A stretch of 29,956 bases of DNA from JAXJSP01 sp036310005 (GTDB lineage Bacteria > Bacillota > Clostridia > Oscillospirales > Acutalibacteraceae): the NCBI GenBank assembly GCA_036310005.1, contig JAXJSP010000034.1, positions 1 to 29,956 of the forward strand. Direction: 5' to 3'. The translations under genes and the position numbers were made by a program. Under the pieces are notes generated by a model. The model searched no databases. It was not told where the DNA came from and was given only the letters and a program-made list of their open reading frames with translations. The number at the start of each line of letters is the position of its first letter. Position 1 is the stretch's first letter. Positions 6,617-14,474 of the stretch are shown here, one piece after another.

Positions 6617-7315
6617 ATGAAAATGAATAACCTACAAGAAAAACTGAATTTTTTGTTGGATAAATATTCAGTTGAAAATTCAGCTTTATTAAAAGACAAA
6701 AAGACCGTTGTAATTGACGGTATGGATGTCCCGCTTTTATCTCACAGAAACGAAAGACGCTTTGTGGAACTTAAAAACATCGTGCAAGGCGGAACGCTTT
6801 TTGGTGTAAGCGTTATGCGAGTTGCAAGAATTGTTGAGGCAGGTACTGATTTGAACGATGTTTTATACAGAGAACTTGATTTGTGCCGATTTATTTTGGG
6901 TGAAAAAATCAAGTCGGTTATGTCGATGAGTAACGACAATGTTATCAATGTTATCGCAACGACCGAAAATGATATAGTATGTACTATAGAAATATCTGCC
7001 ACACTTAAAAAAGATGCAAAACCAATTGACAAGCACGAAATTATTTCACAGCGCGGAATCGCGTGTGATGTTGTAGTTGATGCTCAACTAAAACAAGATT
7101 CAATTTATGTTTACGGTGATGAAGAAAAGAAATATACCGATGTTGATTTCGAACTCTACGGACTTTCAATTGATGAAATTGCTGTTGTACGCGCAGCGTT
7201 TACCGTAGCACAGAACAAAAATTATGATGAAATGCTGAAAATTGACAGTGAACTTAAAAATTTAGTTGAAAAGGTAATGCTGTCTGCAAAAACATGCGAA
7301 AGGCAGGTAATTTAA
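6617..7315 (+). CDS. Unassigned protein resembling a stand-alone Gfo/Idh/MocA C-terminal domain
   Basis: The product has 232 residues with no signal peptide, membrane helix or cysteine motif. Residues about 85-155 (ELDLCRFILGEKIKSV, then alternating strands and a late ISQRGIAC) resemble the substrate-binding and dimerisation half of Gfo/Idh/MocA oxidoreductases. The N-terminal Rossmann nucleotide fold is missing. The gene lies one base before an oxidoreductase of that family (stop 7313-7315, next ATG 7317). A non-catalytic partner or substrate-binding subunit for that enzyme would fit, but this rests on pattern resemblance only. AAAGGA precedes the ATG at 6617; an ATG at 6623 is also possible. 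Confidence 0.55.
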   Translation: MKMNNLQEKLNFLLDKYSVENSALLKDKKTVVIDGMDVPLLSHRNERRFVELKNIVQGGTLFGVSVMRVARIVEAGTDLNDVLYRELDLCRFILGEKIKSVMSMSNDNVINVIATTENDIVCTIEISATLKKDAKPIDKHEIISQRGIACDVVVDAQLKQDSIYVYGDEEKKYTDVDFELYGLSIDEIAVVRAAFTVAQNKNYDEMLKIDSELKNLVEKVMLSAKTCERQVI

Positions 7316-7316
7316 T

Positions 7317-8393
7317 ATGAAGCCGCTAAAAATTGCTATGATGAGTATGACTCACGGTCATACAAGAAAATATTACCAGACTCTAAAGGACAATCCTAAA
7401 CTTGACTGGATCGCGGTTTCAACTGCGAATGATGAAGTTAAAAAGGTGTTTTTGGACAGTGTCGACGGAATACCTTGCTATGATAGTGAAATTGAAATGC
7501 TTGATGCTCATCCCGAAATTGAGGCAGTTGTGCTTGCAAGTGAAAACAGCGAGCATTTGCGTCAGATGAAACTGTGCGCCGAACGTGGTATACATATTCT
7601 TTCAATGAAAATTCCTACTTTTGATATGAATGAATATGACGAAATGATAAAACTCGTTGATGAAAAAGACATTATCTGCCAGATTGAACTTGAAATGCAC
7701 TATAATCCCGTAATATCCCGATTAAAAGAGATTGTAAAAAGCGGTGAAATCGGTAAAATCAAATCTTTTAATGCTACAAATATAACTCTTTCACCCGTTT
7801 GGGCATTTCCTTGGCAGGGCGTTCCCGAGAAAAGTTACGGAAAAAGGGTTCCTATCAAAGACGGTGACTCAAGATTCAGAGGCGGTGCGCTGTGCGACCA
7901 TCCGCATATTTTCGATATGATTCGCCATATGACAGGAAGTGATTTTGATAGCATTTATGCAGAAGTTGCTACCAATATAAGACCTGATATTGAAGAGGAA
8001 GATATGTTATCCGTAATCGGAAGAATGAAAGACGGAACAATTTTCTCACTTGACCCGTCGTGGTCAAAAATGGAAGAACGCCTTAAAGTACCGGGACCGG
8101 GCTGGGAAGTATTCCCAAAACGCATGGAAGTAAACATTACTTTAAACGGTGAAAACGGAACTTTGATGGCAGATTGCTTTGGACCTAATGTATATCATAA
8201 CGGACTTCCTAATGACAGATATACTGTTCAATATACTTATTTTGATGAGTGGATAGGCCTTGTTGATGAATTTTATGATAATATCAGAAATCATAAAACT
8301 CCGCTTATAAACTTAAAGTGGCACAAGAAAACCGTTGAGGCTATGAATGCTGTTTATGAAAGTATCTCAACAGGAAAAACCGTTAAGTTTTAA
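7317..8393 (+). CDS. Gfo/Idh/MocA-family oxidoreductase with atypical motifs
   Basis: The 358-residue protein follows the family layout: an N-terminal Rossmann-like fold, the family helix ISRLKEIVKSGEIGKI, and a C-terminal sheet domain ending in the usual YESISTGK-type helix. The dinucleotide motif reads AMMSMTHGHTRKY (7-19) instead of GxGxxG. The conserved EKP is KIP (98-100). GGALCDHPHIFDMIRH carries a typical active-site His/Asp pair. It may use NAD(P) differently, hold it tightly or be non-redox. It ends the first operon, directly before a strong terminator. Confidence 0.8.
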   Translation: MKPLKIAMMSMTHGHTRKYYQTLKDNPKLDWIAVSTANDEVKKVFLDSVDGIPCYDSEIEMLDAHPEIEAVVLASENSEHLRQMKLCAERGIHILSMKIPTFDMNEYDEMIKLVDEKDIICQIELEMHYNPVISRLKEIVKSGEIGKIKSFNATNITLSPVWAFPWQGVPEKSYGKRVPIKDGDSRFRGGALCDHPHIFDMIRHMTGSDFDSIYAEVATNIRPDIEEEDMLSVIGRMKDGTIFSLDPSWSKMEERLKVPGPGWEVFPKRMEVNITLNGENGTLMADCFGPNVYHNGLPNDRYTVQYTYFDEWIGLVDEFYDNIRNHKTPLINLKWHKKTVEAMNAVYESISTGKTVKF

Positions 8394-8403
8394 TCAGTTT
8401 TAA

Positions 8404-8438
8404 AAATCTCGACTGCATTAAGCAGTCGAGATTTCTTT
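8404..8438 (+). terminator. Terminator of the first sugar operon
   Basis: A perfect 13-bp stem (8404-8416 with 8422-8434) closes a 5-base loop and is followed by CTTT. It lies 11 bases past the stop of the last gene. Confidence 0.88.
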
Positions 8439-8469
8439 ATAATGTGCATATTTTATCTGTAACTTTCTA

Positions 8470-8498
8470 TTGGCTTTATTTAAAATACTTGTTAAACT
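8470..8498 (+). promoter_or_regulatory. Promoter of the structured RNA
   Basis: TTGGCT (8470-8475) and TAAACT (8493-8498) are spaced by exactly 17 bases. Transcription would start near 8505, which is the first base of the long RNA stem. The agreement between promoter and structure is the main support. Confidence 0.5.
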
Positions 8499-8504
8499 AA
8501 TTAT

Positions 8505-8717
8505 GCCAAACCAATTGAATATAAGTATTAGGGGCAGTTTTTCTTTTTATAGGAATATTTAAGCTCGTTTTACATATACTCACTTTGTGAATTTGATAAA
8601 AACGCAAATTCTATCAATGTGAGTGTGTGCTTATTGCCCTTTATATTGAATTGGTTTGGCGACTATCGGAGTTTGCGTTTTTTGTGCGGTTACTTCGGTA
8701 GCCGCACTTTTTGTTTT
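8505..8717 (+). ncRNA. Structured ~210-nt RNA with long closing stem, possible pseudoknot and own terminator
   Basis: The 406-base gap between genes holds no credible ORF but dense base-pairing. A 20-base arm at 8505-8524 pairs with 8641-8660 with one mismatch. GGGCA near 8533 can pair with TGCCC near 8636. ACTCAC (8578-8583) pairs with GTGAGT, and TTGATA with TATCAA, to form an inner hairpin. The apical AAAAACGCAAA (8598-8608) is fully complementary to TTTGCGTTTTT (8672-8682) outside the closing stem, giving a pseudoknot or a switch. A promoter predicts a start at about 8505 and a terminator ends the unit. I cannot match it to a named RNA family; 6S-like and raiA-type RNAs are the obvious comparisons. 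Confidence 0.55.
8684..8717 (+). terminator. Terminator of the structured RNA
   Basis: A 10-bp GC-rich stem (8684-8693 with 8698-8707, one G-T pair) carries the very stable TTCG loop and is followed by TTTTTGTTTT. No protein gene ends before it, so it must serve the RNA unit. Confidence 0.85.
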
Positions 8718-8799
8718 AGAGGGGAATAAAAAGAATTTTTTTGAAAGGAGCAAAAAATTAAATTAACCCCTCAGAATAATCAAAAGGAGTTATAAAATT

Positions 8800-9177
8800 A
8801 TGTCAATTAATGATTTGTTAGATAGTGAAATATTGATACTGGCAATGTTGGTGATATTTGTGGTGGTAATGATTTTTGCCATACCCACAGGACTTGCAAT
8901 GAGTAAGAAAACCAACAATAATATTTATGGCGACGATGAATATGGAGAAACAAAGGAAGCGAAAAATGTCAAAATAATCGCAAGAAGAACATCACCCCAT
9001 CCTTTGAATCAAACCGTAATGATTAATATGGTCGTATTTGAATTGGCAAACGGAAGTCGTATCGAATTGGCAATAAAAGATCCAAATACAATTATGGTCG
9101 AAGGTGATCGCGGTACACTTAAATATCAAGGTAAAAAGTTTATAAGTTTTGAAAGAGGTACTGAAAATGAAGCGTAG
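8800..9177 (+). CDS. DUF2500-family membrane-anchored protein
   Basis: The 125-residue protein has one N-terminal transmembrane helix (about residues 10-33). A soluble beta-rich domain follows, with KIIARRTSPHP, VVFELANGSRIELAIKD and the late EGDRGTLKYQGKKFISFER. That pattern is typical of DUF2500. The function of the family is not known. AAAGGAG precedes the ATG by 8 bases. Its 3' end overlaps a small lipoprotein gene by 11 bases, so the two are probably co-expressed at the membrane. Confidence 0.8.
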   Translation: MSINDLLDSEILILAMLVIFVVVMIFAIPTGLAMSKKTNNNIYGDDEYGETKEAKNVKIIARRTSPHPLNQTVMINMVVFELANGSRIELAIKDPNTIMVEGDRGTLKYQGKKFISFERGTENEA

Positions 9178-9439
9178 TATATGTAGTATATTACTATCTT
9201 TACTCTTGATAATTTCCTTTTCAATAATATGCATTGGATGTACAACTGAAAAACCCAATGCAGCAACAGGTTATAAGTGTGTCGAGTGTGGTGATGAAGC
9301 AACACATTTTGCCGGTACAGGCTGGATAAAAAGTCAAAAACAAAATGGCGCTTTATATTTATGTGATAATTGTTATGAAGATATGATAGAATATGCTGAG
9401 AATAATAATCGCGTAGTAAGTGAAGTATGGTGGGAATAA
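9167..9439 (+). CDS. Small lipoprotein with zinc-ribbon-like cysteines
   Basis: The 90-residue product starts with MKRS and a hydrophobic stretch ending in IICIGC, a plausible lipobox with the modified Cys near residue 25. The exported part has CVEC and, about 37 residues later, CDNC, enough for one zinc site. The ATG at 9167 is chosen because GAAAGAGG lies 8 bases upstream. The in-frame TTG at 9149 would spoil the signal peptide. The gene overlaps the end of the DUF2500 gene. No homologue is recognised; the role at the cell surface is unknown. Confidence 0.65.
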   Translation: MKRSICSILLSLLLIISFSIICIGCTTEKPNAATGYKCVECGDEATHFAGTGWIKSQKQNGALYLCDNCYEDMIEYAENNNRVVSEVWWE

Positions 9440-9460
9440 GAATAGTATTTTGAATATCTT

Positions 9461-9494
9461 AAAAGTCCGATTACATTTGTAATCGGACTTTTAA
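9461..9494. terminator. Bidirectional terminator
   Basis: A 14-bp stem, AAAAGTCCGATTAC at 9461-9474 and its complement at 9479-9492, closes a 4-base loop and has A and T flanks. It separates the lipoprotein gene from the convergent MGMT-like gene. Confidence 0.88.
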
Positions 9495-9512
9495 CTTTAA
9501 ACTCACATTTTA

Positions 9513-9806
9513 TTACATCTTATATTTATCTAAATCAACCTTATAATTGATAACAATTATACCGTCTTTTTCTAACTTTTCTTTTTGCTTTTCAATGCCT
9601 CCGAATGCAAATTGTTTAGATAAAGTTCCTTTGCTGTCAACAACTTTATAGCATGGATATTTATTTTCATCAGGGTTGTTATGCAGAATATTTCCGACAA
9701 CTCTTGCCAATTTTTTATTTCCCAAATTTTCTGCAATTTGTCCGTAAGTCACTACTTTGCCTTTTGGAATTGTTCTTAAAAATTCAAATACTTTTTCTTT
9801 CATCAT
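9513..9806 (-). CDS. MGMT-family DNA-binding methyltransferase-like protein
   Basis: The product has about 97 residues and consists only of the C-terminal DNA-binding domain of O6-alkylguanine-DNA alkyltransferases. VFEFLRTIPKGKVVTYGQIA is the helix-turn-helix entry, ARVVGNILHNNP the Arg-finger region, and YPCYKVVDSKG the active-site loop. The acceptor Cys is present, but the usual PCHRV reads PCYKV, so His is replaced by Tyr. Such short forms are widespread in Firmicutes and may be repair enzymes or alkyl-lesion sensors. The tandem ATGs at 9806 and 9803 have AGAAAGGA at a rather long distance. It follows the AraC gene by about 19 bases and may be co-transcribed with it. Confidence 0.78.
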   Translation of the reverse strand: MMKEKVFEFLRTIPKGKVVTYGQIAENLGNKKLARVVGNILHNNPDENKYPCYKVVDSKGTLSKQFAFGGIEKQKEKLEKDGIIVINYKVDLDKYKM

Positions 9807-9825
9807 TTTTGTAATAATATCCTTT

Positions 9826-10650
9826 CTAAGAATTAGCCTTGTGGTTTTTAAGGTCTTCTGACGGAGATACACCGATTATTCTTTTATACGCTCTGAAAAA
9901 AGACGAGTAGTCGTTAAAACCGCTATTTTCAAATGCATCGGTTACGCTTCCTGAAAAGAATAACCTTTGTCTTGAACTGTAAATACGCCTGCGTACAACA
10001 TATTCCCAAACGGTACAGCCCATAATTTTGCGAAACTTTCGGTTGAGTGAAGCCTTGTCGCAATATAGTTCGGTTGCAATAATATTCAAACTTAAATCGT
10101 TGGACAGATTTTTATTAATATAATTTATAGCTTTTTTTATAGCATTGTCCTCAATATGACTGTCAATATTACGGGTGATTTTAGTCGAAAGAAGTGAAAA
10201 TATCATCGATGCAAATGAAAATAAAAGATTTTTTTGTAAATCTTCGGATACTTTTGATATCAATGAAAAACTTTCTTCAAACCAGGTTTGCTCTGATTTT
10301 GTAAGTTCAAACAGATTAGAGCCTTCATAAATCTGCTCGCTTATGCAATCAAATTCTGGTGGTACGGCACAGGTGTCTATAAGCAGCGCCATGCGTTCAT
10401 ATATCGTTGACGGTTCAAGCAACAGGTGATGTGTTTGTCCGCTTGCCATAACTAAAATATTACCTCGCTCAAGCGAAAAAATATTGCCCTCTACTACGAA
10501 ACGTGCATTACCTCGAAGAAAATAATATATTTCTACCATATTGTGAGAATGGCTCTTAAAAGTAAAATCATCGGTATCGGGATCAATGGTCAATGTGTGA
10601 TGCATATAGAATGATTCATCACGATAAACAATCATTTTTTTCTTTTTCAT
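9826..10650 (-). CDS. AraC-family regulator of the second sugar operon
   Basis: The protein has about 274 residues. The N-terminal cupin region has HSHNMVEIYYFLRGNARF and GNILVMASGQTHHLL, as in sugar-sensing AraC proteins. The C-terminal 100 residues carry two helix-turn-helix motifs, LSLNIIATELYCDKASLNRKF and the signature ending in IIGVSPSEDL. The ATG at 10650 is preferred; its ribosome site (GGTG) is weak, and a hydrophobic upstream extension to 10695 looks spurious. It diverges from the nagB-like operon across 130 bases containing a perfect 14+14 palindrome, the likely binding site. Confidence 0.85.
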   Translation of the reverse strand: MKKKKMIVYRDESFYMHHTLTIDPDTDDFTFKSHSHNMVEIYYFLRGNARFVVEGNIFSLERGNILVMASGQTHHLLLEPSTIYERMALLIDTCAVPPEFDCISEQIYEGSNLFELTKSEQTWFEESFSLISKVSEDLQKNLLFSFASMIFSLLSTKITRNIDSHIEDNAIKKAINYINKNLSNDLSLNIIATELYCDKASLNRKFRKIMGCTVWEYVVRRRIYSSRQRLFFSGSVTDAFENSGFNDYSSFFRAYKRIIGVSPSEDLKNHKANS

Positions 10651-10704
10651 AAATAACACCAAAAGTATTATATACATAATTGTTCTTTTTTGCAATATAT
10701 TTGT

Positions 10705-10745
10705 TTATATTTGCAATTCAATTGCAAATATAACAGAGATATAAT
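10705..10745 (+). promoter_or_regulatory. Palindromic operator and -10 box of the second sugar operon
   Basis: Bases 10705-10718 are perfectly complementary to 10720-10733 around a single central base; the arms end TTGCAATT and AATTGCAA. A third TTTGCAAT lies at 10688-10695. A consensus TATAAT sits at 10740-10745, with no good -35 at the right distance. The palindrome covers the -35 position, as expected for an AraC-type activator replacing a weak -35. Confidence 0.6.
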
Positions 10746-10780
10746 CTAAAAAGATTAAAATAATAAAGAGGATAAAATTT

Positions 10781-11524
10781 ATGTTGATGAACTTAAAAAA
10801 AGACAAGTTGACTGTCAATGTTTATGAAAACCGAACTTTGATGGGCGAGGCGGCAGCAGACGATATTGCTGCTTGTATGCAGCGACTTCTTGCCGAAAAA
10901 GAAAGGATCAATATGGTTTTTGCGGCGGCACTGTCTCAAAATGATGTGCTTGAAAGTTTGCTTAAAAAGTCACTTGACTGGACTCGAGTAAATGGATTTC
11001 ATATGGACGAATATGTAGGACTAAAAAAGGAAGATGTTCAAAGTTTTGGTAACTACTTAAATGAGCATATATTTAAAAAAGTTCCTTTTGCAAACGTTTA
11101 TTATGTAGCAGATTACGGGCTTGATTACGAGCAACTTTTGTCAGAAAATCACATTGATATTGTATGTCTCGGGATAGGCGAAAACGGTCATATTGCATTT
11201 AATGACCCCGGTGTTGCAGATTTTAATGATCCCGTTCGTATAAAAAAGGCTAAATTAGACGATGTTTGTCGTATGCAACAGGTACACGACGGATGCTTCC
11301 CGACTATTGACGATGTACCCGAGTATGCATACACTCTAACAATACCGCAGATGATAAGCGCTGACTATATGTTTTGTGTTGTTCCTGCTTTAACTAAAGC
11401 AGATGCGGTCTATAACACAATAAATCTTGAAATAACCGATTCGTGCCCTGCAACAATACTTCGTCGCCATGATAACGCTGTTATGTACTGCGACAGTGAG
11501 AGTGCTTCAAAATTGTTAAAGTAA
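10781..11524 (+). CDS. Glucosamine-6-phosphate deaminase-like protein (NagB-like paralogue)
   Basis: The 247-residue protein keeps the NagB/6-phosphogluconolactonase fold marks: GFHMDEYVGL (72-81), where NagB has its catalytic Asp, and GIGENGHIAFNDPG (131-144) with the catalytic His137. NagB's phosphate loop is usually TGSTP or TGGTP, but here the region is FAAALSQNDVL. The catalytic-triad Glu is Asp142. These changes mark a NagB-like subfamily, so the substrate may not be glucosamine-6-phosphate. It is first in the operon that ends with a nagA-like gene. That suggests coupled deacetylation and deamination or isomerisation of an amino-sugar phosphate. Confidence 0.75.
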   Translation: MLMNLKKDKLTVNVYENRTLMGEAAADDIAACMQRLLAEKERINMVFAAALSQNDVLESLLKKSLDWTRVNGFHMDEYVGLKKEDVQSFGNYLNEHIFKKVPFANVYYVADYGLDYEQLLSENHIDIVCLGIGENGHIAFNDPGVADFNDPVRIKKAKLDDVCRMQQVHDGCFPTIDDVPEYAYTLTIPQMISADYMFCVVPALTKADAVYNTINLEITDSCPATILRRHDNAVMYCDSESASKLLK

Positions 11525-11606
11525 ATTTGTAATATTTTTCTATAAAAAAGTTTTGTACAGTATTGAACTGTTTGTTATCAGATTTATAATGAAAGGAAAT
11601 ATTGTT

Positions 11607-12470
11607 ATGAATATACCATTCAAATTAGGCGTTATTACTGATGAAGTATCACAAGATATTTTTGAAGCGGCAGCTTTTTGTAAAAAACACTCTCTTGACT
11701 GTATTGAGGTGCGCTCGGTAAACGATCATTCTCCTTTTGATTTTACCGATGATGATATTAACGATATCAATTCTGCCGCCAAAAAATACGGGCTTACAGT
11801 TTGTGCTGTTTCATCACCGCTTTTTAAATGTCATTTCAATGACGAGGCCGCAATCGACGAACACATCGCTGACTTTGAAAAATGTGCGCAACGGGCTAAT
11901 CAAATCGGTGCTAAAATGATACGCGGCTTTGATTTTTGGGATTGCGGTGTATCGCTTAAAGATCGTGCTGAAAAGTATAAATCAATTGCGCAAATTTGTG
12001 AAAAATACGATATAATTTGTGTGATAGAGGCGGATCCTTCTGTTCACAGCAACACTCCGCATCTGACTGCACAACTTGTAAAAGAGATTGACAGTCCGTA
12101 TGTAAAAGTACTTTTTGATCCGGGTAATGAAATCTGGGTAACTGGCAGAGCAAGTGAGGATGCGTATGAAACTGTAAAGCCCTATCTTTCACACATACAT
12201 ATAAAGGATGCCGACATTATTAACGGAAAACCGGACGCGGTTAAAATAGGAACGGGACTTGTAAACTACAAAAAATTGTTTAACAACCTTATTGCTGACG
12301 GTTATAGAGGAAATGTAATGCTTGAAACTCACTATCGTAAAAGCATTGAACTTACAGAAGAACAACTTAAACGCCCCGGTGGCAGCACTTTTTCAATGGG
12401 AGCGCTTGAGGCGAGTGAAGAAAGTATTACAGAACTTATAAAAATTATTAATTATTGTCTGGAGGATTGA
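11607..12470 (+). CDS. Sugar phosphate isomerase/epimerase-type TIM barrel
   Basis: The 287-residue protein belongs to the AP-endonuclease-2/xylose-isomerase-like fold. Likely metal ligands lie at strand ends: Glu141 (CVIEAD), Asp171 (VLFDPGNE), His196 and His198 (SHIHIKD), and Glu240 (VMLETHY). Relatives epimerise or isomerise free or keto sugars. The ATG at 11607 has AAAGGA 9 bases upstream; the upstream TTG extension to 11553 lacks a site. It is 4 bases from the oxidoreductase that follows. Pairing with Gfo/Idh/MocA enzymes recalls keto-sugar and inositol pathways. Confidence 0.8.
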   Translation: MNIPFKLGVITDEVSQDIFEAAAFCKKHSLDCIEVRSVNDHSPFDFTDDDINDINSAAKKYGLTVCAVSSPLFKCHFNDEAAIDEHIADFEKCAQRANQIGAKMIRGFDFWDCGVSLKDRAEKYKSIAQICEKYDIICVIEADPSVHSNTPHLTAQLVKEIDSPYVKVLFDPGNEIWVTGRASEDAYETVKPYLSHIHIKDADIINGKPDAVKIGTGLVNYKKLFNNLIADGYRGNVMLETHYRKSIELTEEQLKRPGGSTFSMGALEASEESITELIKIINYCLED

Positions 12471-12474
12471 CATT

Positions 12475-13542
12475 ATGAAAAAGTTAAATATTGCAATTAT
12501 AGGACAAGGTCGTAGCGGCCGCGACATACACGGAGCATTCTTTAAGAGCGACCTTAATACAAAGTACAATGTTATTGCCATTGTAGATAAACTTGAAGAA
12601 CGCCAAATTCGTGCGAAAGAAGAATGGGGTTGTGATGTTTATGCCGACTATCGTGAACTTTTCGGCAGAGAGGATATCGACCTTGTTGTAAACTGTAGTT
12701 TTTCACATCAGCACGCCGACACCACCATTGACTTATTGCAACATGGGTTTAATGTGGTTTGCGAAAAGCCATTTGGTAAAAACTATGAGGAATGTGCACG
12801 CATTGTTGATGCGGCTGAAAAAAGCGGTAAAATGCTTAATGTATTCCAGCAATCTCGAGTAGTACCTTATTACACAGAACTTCAAAAGGTTATTGCAAGC
12901 GGAGTATTGGGCAGACCGATTCAGTACAGTATTTCTTTTTCGGGCTTTGGTCGTCGTTGGGATTGGCAGACATATCAGGGATATAACGGTGGCGAGGTAA
13001 GAAATACGGGGCCTCATCCTTTGGATCAAGCAATCAATATTTTAGGTTTTGACAGTGATATAAGCGTTTTCTCAAAACTTGACAGAGTCAATTCTTTCGG
13101 TGACGGAGAAGATTATGCGAAGATTATACTTACAGCACCCGGCAAACCGCTTATTGATATTGAACTTTCAAAATGTAATGCTTATGCCGGACCGATTTTT
13201 GTAGTTCACTGCGAGTACGGTTCTCTCAAGGCAACTATGAATTCAGTTGATTATAAATATTACAACCCAAAAACCGCACCTGAGCATAAACTCACATTAG
13301 AGCCGCTTTTTACTGAGGAACGCACACCTGCATATTGTACCGAAAAACTTGACTTTACCGAAGAGCATATTGAGATTGAGGGTTCGGCATTTGATACCGC
13401 AGTTAAGAATTACTACGATATGATTTATGATTATCTTGTAAACGGTAAGGAAATGCAAATCACACCTTATCAGGTTCTTAAGGAGTTTAAAGTTATTGAT
13501 CTGATTCGTTCACAAAACCCGTTGGAAGTCAAAACTGTTTAA
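12475..13542 (+). CDS. Gfo/Idh/MocA-family oxidoreductase, canonical
   Basis: The 355-residue protein has a proper NAD(P) motif, IIGQGRSGRDIHG (8-20), the conserved CEKPFGKN (96-103), and GGEVRNTGPHPLDQAINILG carrying the active-site His/Asp region. These match dehydrogenases that oxidise or reduce a sugar hydroxyl, often at C3. It is the most likely true redox enzyme of the cluster. It follows the isomerase by 4 bases with a GGAGG site. The substrate is unassigned; the family also includes retaining glycosidases of GH109 type. Confidence 0.85.
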   Translation: MKKLNIAIIGQGRSGRDIHGAFFKSDLNTKYNVIAIVDKLEERQIRAKEEWGCDVYADYRELFGREDIDLVVNCSFSHQHADTTIDLLQHGFNVVCEKPFGKNYEECARIVDAAEKSGKMLNVFQQSRVVPYYTELQKVIASGVLGRPIQYSISFSGFGRRWDWQTYQGYNGGEVRNTGPHPLDQAINILGFDSDISVFSKLDRVNSFGDGEDYAKIILTAPGKPLIDIELSKCNAYAGPIFVVHCEYGSLKATMNSVDYKYYNPKTAPEHKLTLEPLFTEERTPAYCTEKLDFTEEHIEIEGSAFDTAVKNYYDMIYDYLVNGKEMQITPYQVLKEFKVIDLIRSQNPLEVKTV

Positions 13543-13613
13543 TTAATCTTTTAAAAGATAAAACGACTGTTATACACTAAACTATTCAGACATAATTAAA
13601 AGGAGAAATAATT

Positions 13614-14474
13614 ATGAAAATTGCAATGCTTGGAGTGGAAAATTCACACGCAGATGCTTTTAGCGAACTTATTAAAAACAACCCCGACCTTTACGGTGAT
13701 ATTGAGGTTGTCGGTGTTTACAGCGAGGAAGAAGAGGCTGTAAAACGAATTTTAGATGCAGGTTACGCTTCCTATGCCGCCTCATCACCTGATGAATTTG
13801 TGGGTAAAGTTGACGGAGTTATTGTTACAGCCCGTCACGGAGATAATCATTATAAATATGCGATGCCTTATGTAAAGGCAGGTATTCCTTGCTTTATAGA
13901 TAAACCGTTTTGTGCAAATGTCGAAAACGCAAAAGAACTTGCCAAAACCGCAAAGGATAACGGTGCGCTTTTATGCGGTGGTTCATGCCTTAAATTTATT
14001 GACGAAATCAAACCTCTTGCGCGCATGGTTAAAACTAAAACTGTTAAAACGGGAACCGTTGCTTGTCCTGTTAGTATGGATAATGTGTATGGCGGTTTTT
14101 GGTTCTATTCACAGCATCTTATAGAAATGATGACAACAGTTTTCGGCAGAAATGTTAAATCTGTAACAGCATTTTGCCCTGATCAAAACAAAAATCGTAT
14201 CACTATAATATTTAACTACGGAGATTATGATGTTTGCGGCTTTTATACCGATAGTTACAGATATACAGTAAGCCTTATGACATCAGATAATAATATTTAT
14301 CAGACATATTGTGATGATGTAGTTTATACATTTAAAAACGAGTTTGATGAATTTGTAAATATGGTCAGAAGCGGTGTTATGCCTTGTACTTATGATGATT
14401 TGGTTTACCCTGTAAAAGTGCTTGCTGCTATTGAGCGTTCTTATACTGAAAAGAAAGAAATTACAGTAGAATGA
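13614..14474 (+). CDS. Short Gfo/Idh/MocA-family protein
   Basis: The 286-residue protein is shorter than the two other family members here. The Rossmann motif is AMLGVENSHADAF (4-16), which lacks GxGxxG and resembles the HGHTR variant of the protein at 7317. DKPF (96-99) keeps the lysine of the family EKP motif. The C-terminal half is reduced (FWFYSQHLIEMMTTVFG, then strands). A weaker cofactor or a different reaction is likely. It has a good AAGGAG site and overlaps the nagA-like gene by 4 bases, so the two are translationally coupled. Confidence 0.78.
   Translation: MKIAMLGVENSHADAFSELIKNNPDLYGDIEVVGVYSEEEEAVKRILDAGYASYAASSPDEFVGKVDGVIVTARHGDNHYKYAMPYVKAGIPCFIDKPFCANVENAKELAKTAKDNGALLCGGSCLKFIDEIKPLARMVKTKTVKTGTVACPVSMDNVYGGFWFYSQHLIEMMTTVFGRNVKSVTAFCPDQNKNRITIIFNYGDYDVCGFYTDSYRYTVSLMTSDNNIYQTYCDDVVYTFKNEFDEFVNMVRSGVMPCTYDDLVYPVKVLAAIERSYTEKKEITVE

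Noticed and set aside
8505..8660. MITE or IS remnant because of terminal 20-base inverted repeats
   Set aside because: There is no target duplication, and the promoter, inner pairing and terminator fit an RNA gene better; not fully excluded.
8719..8771. GAGGGG/CCCCTC hairpin before the DUF2500 gene
   Set aside because: Only 6 bp with a 42-base AT-rich loop; too weak to claim as a regulator.
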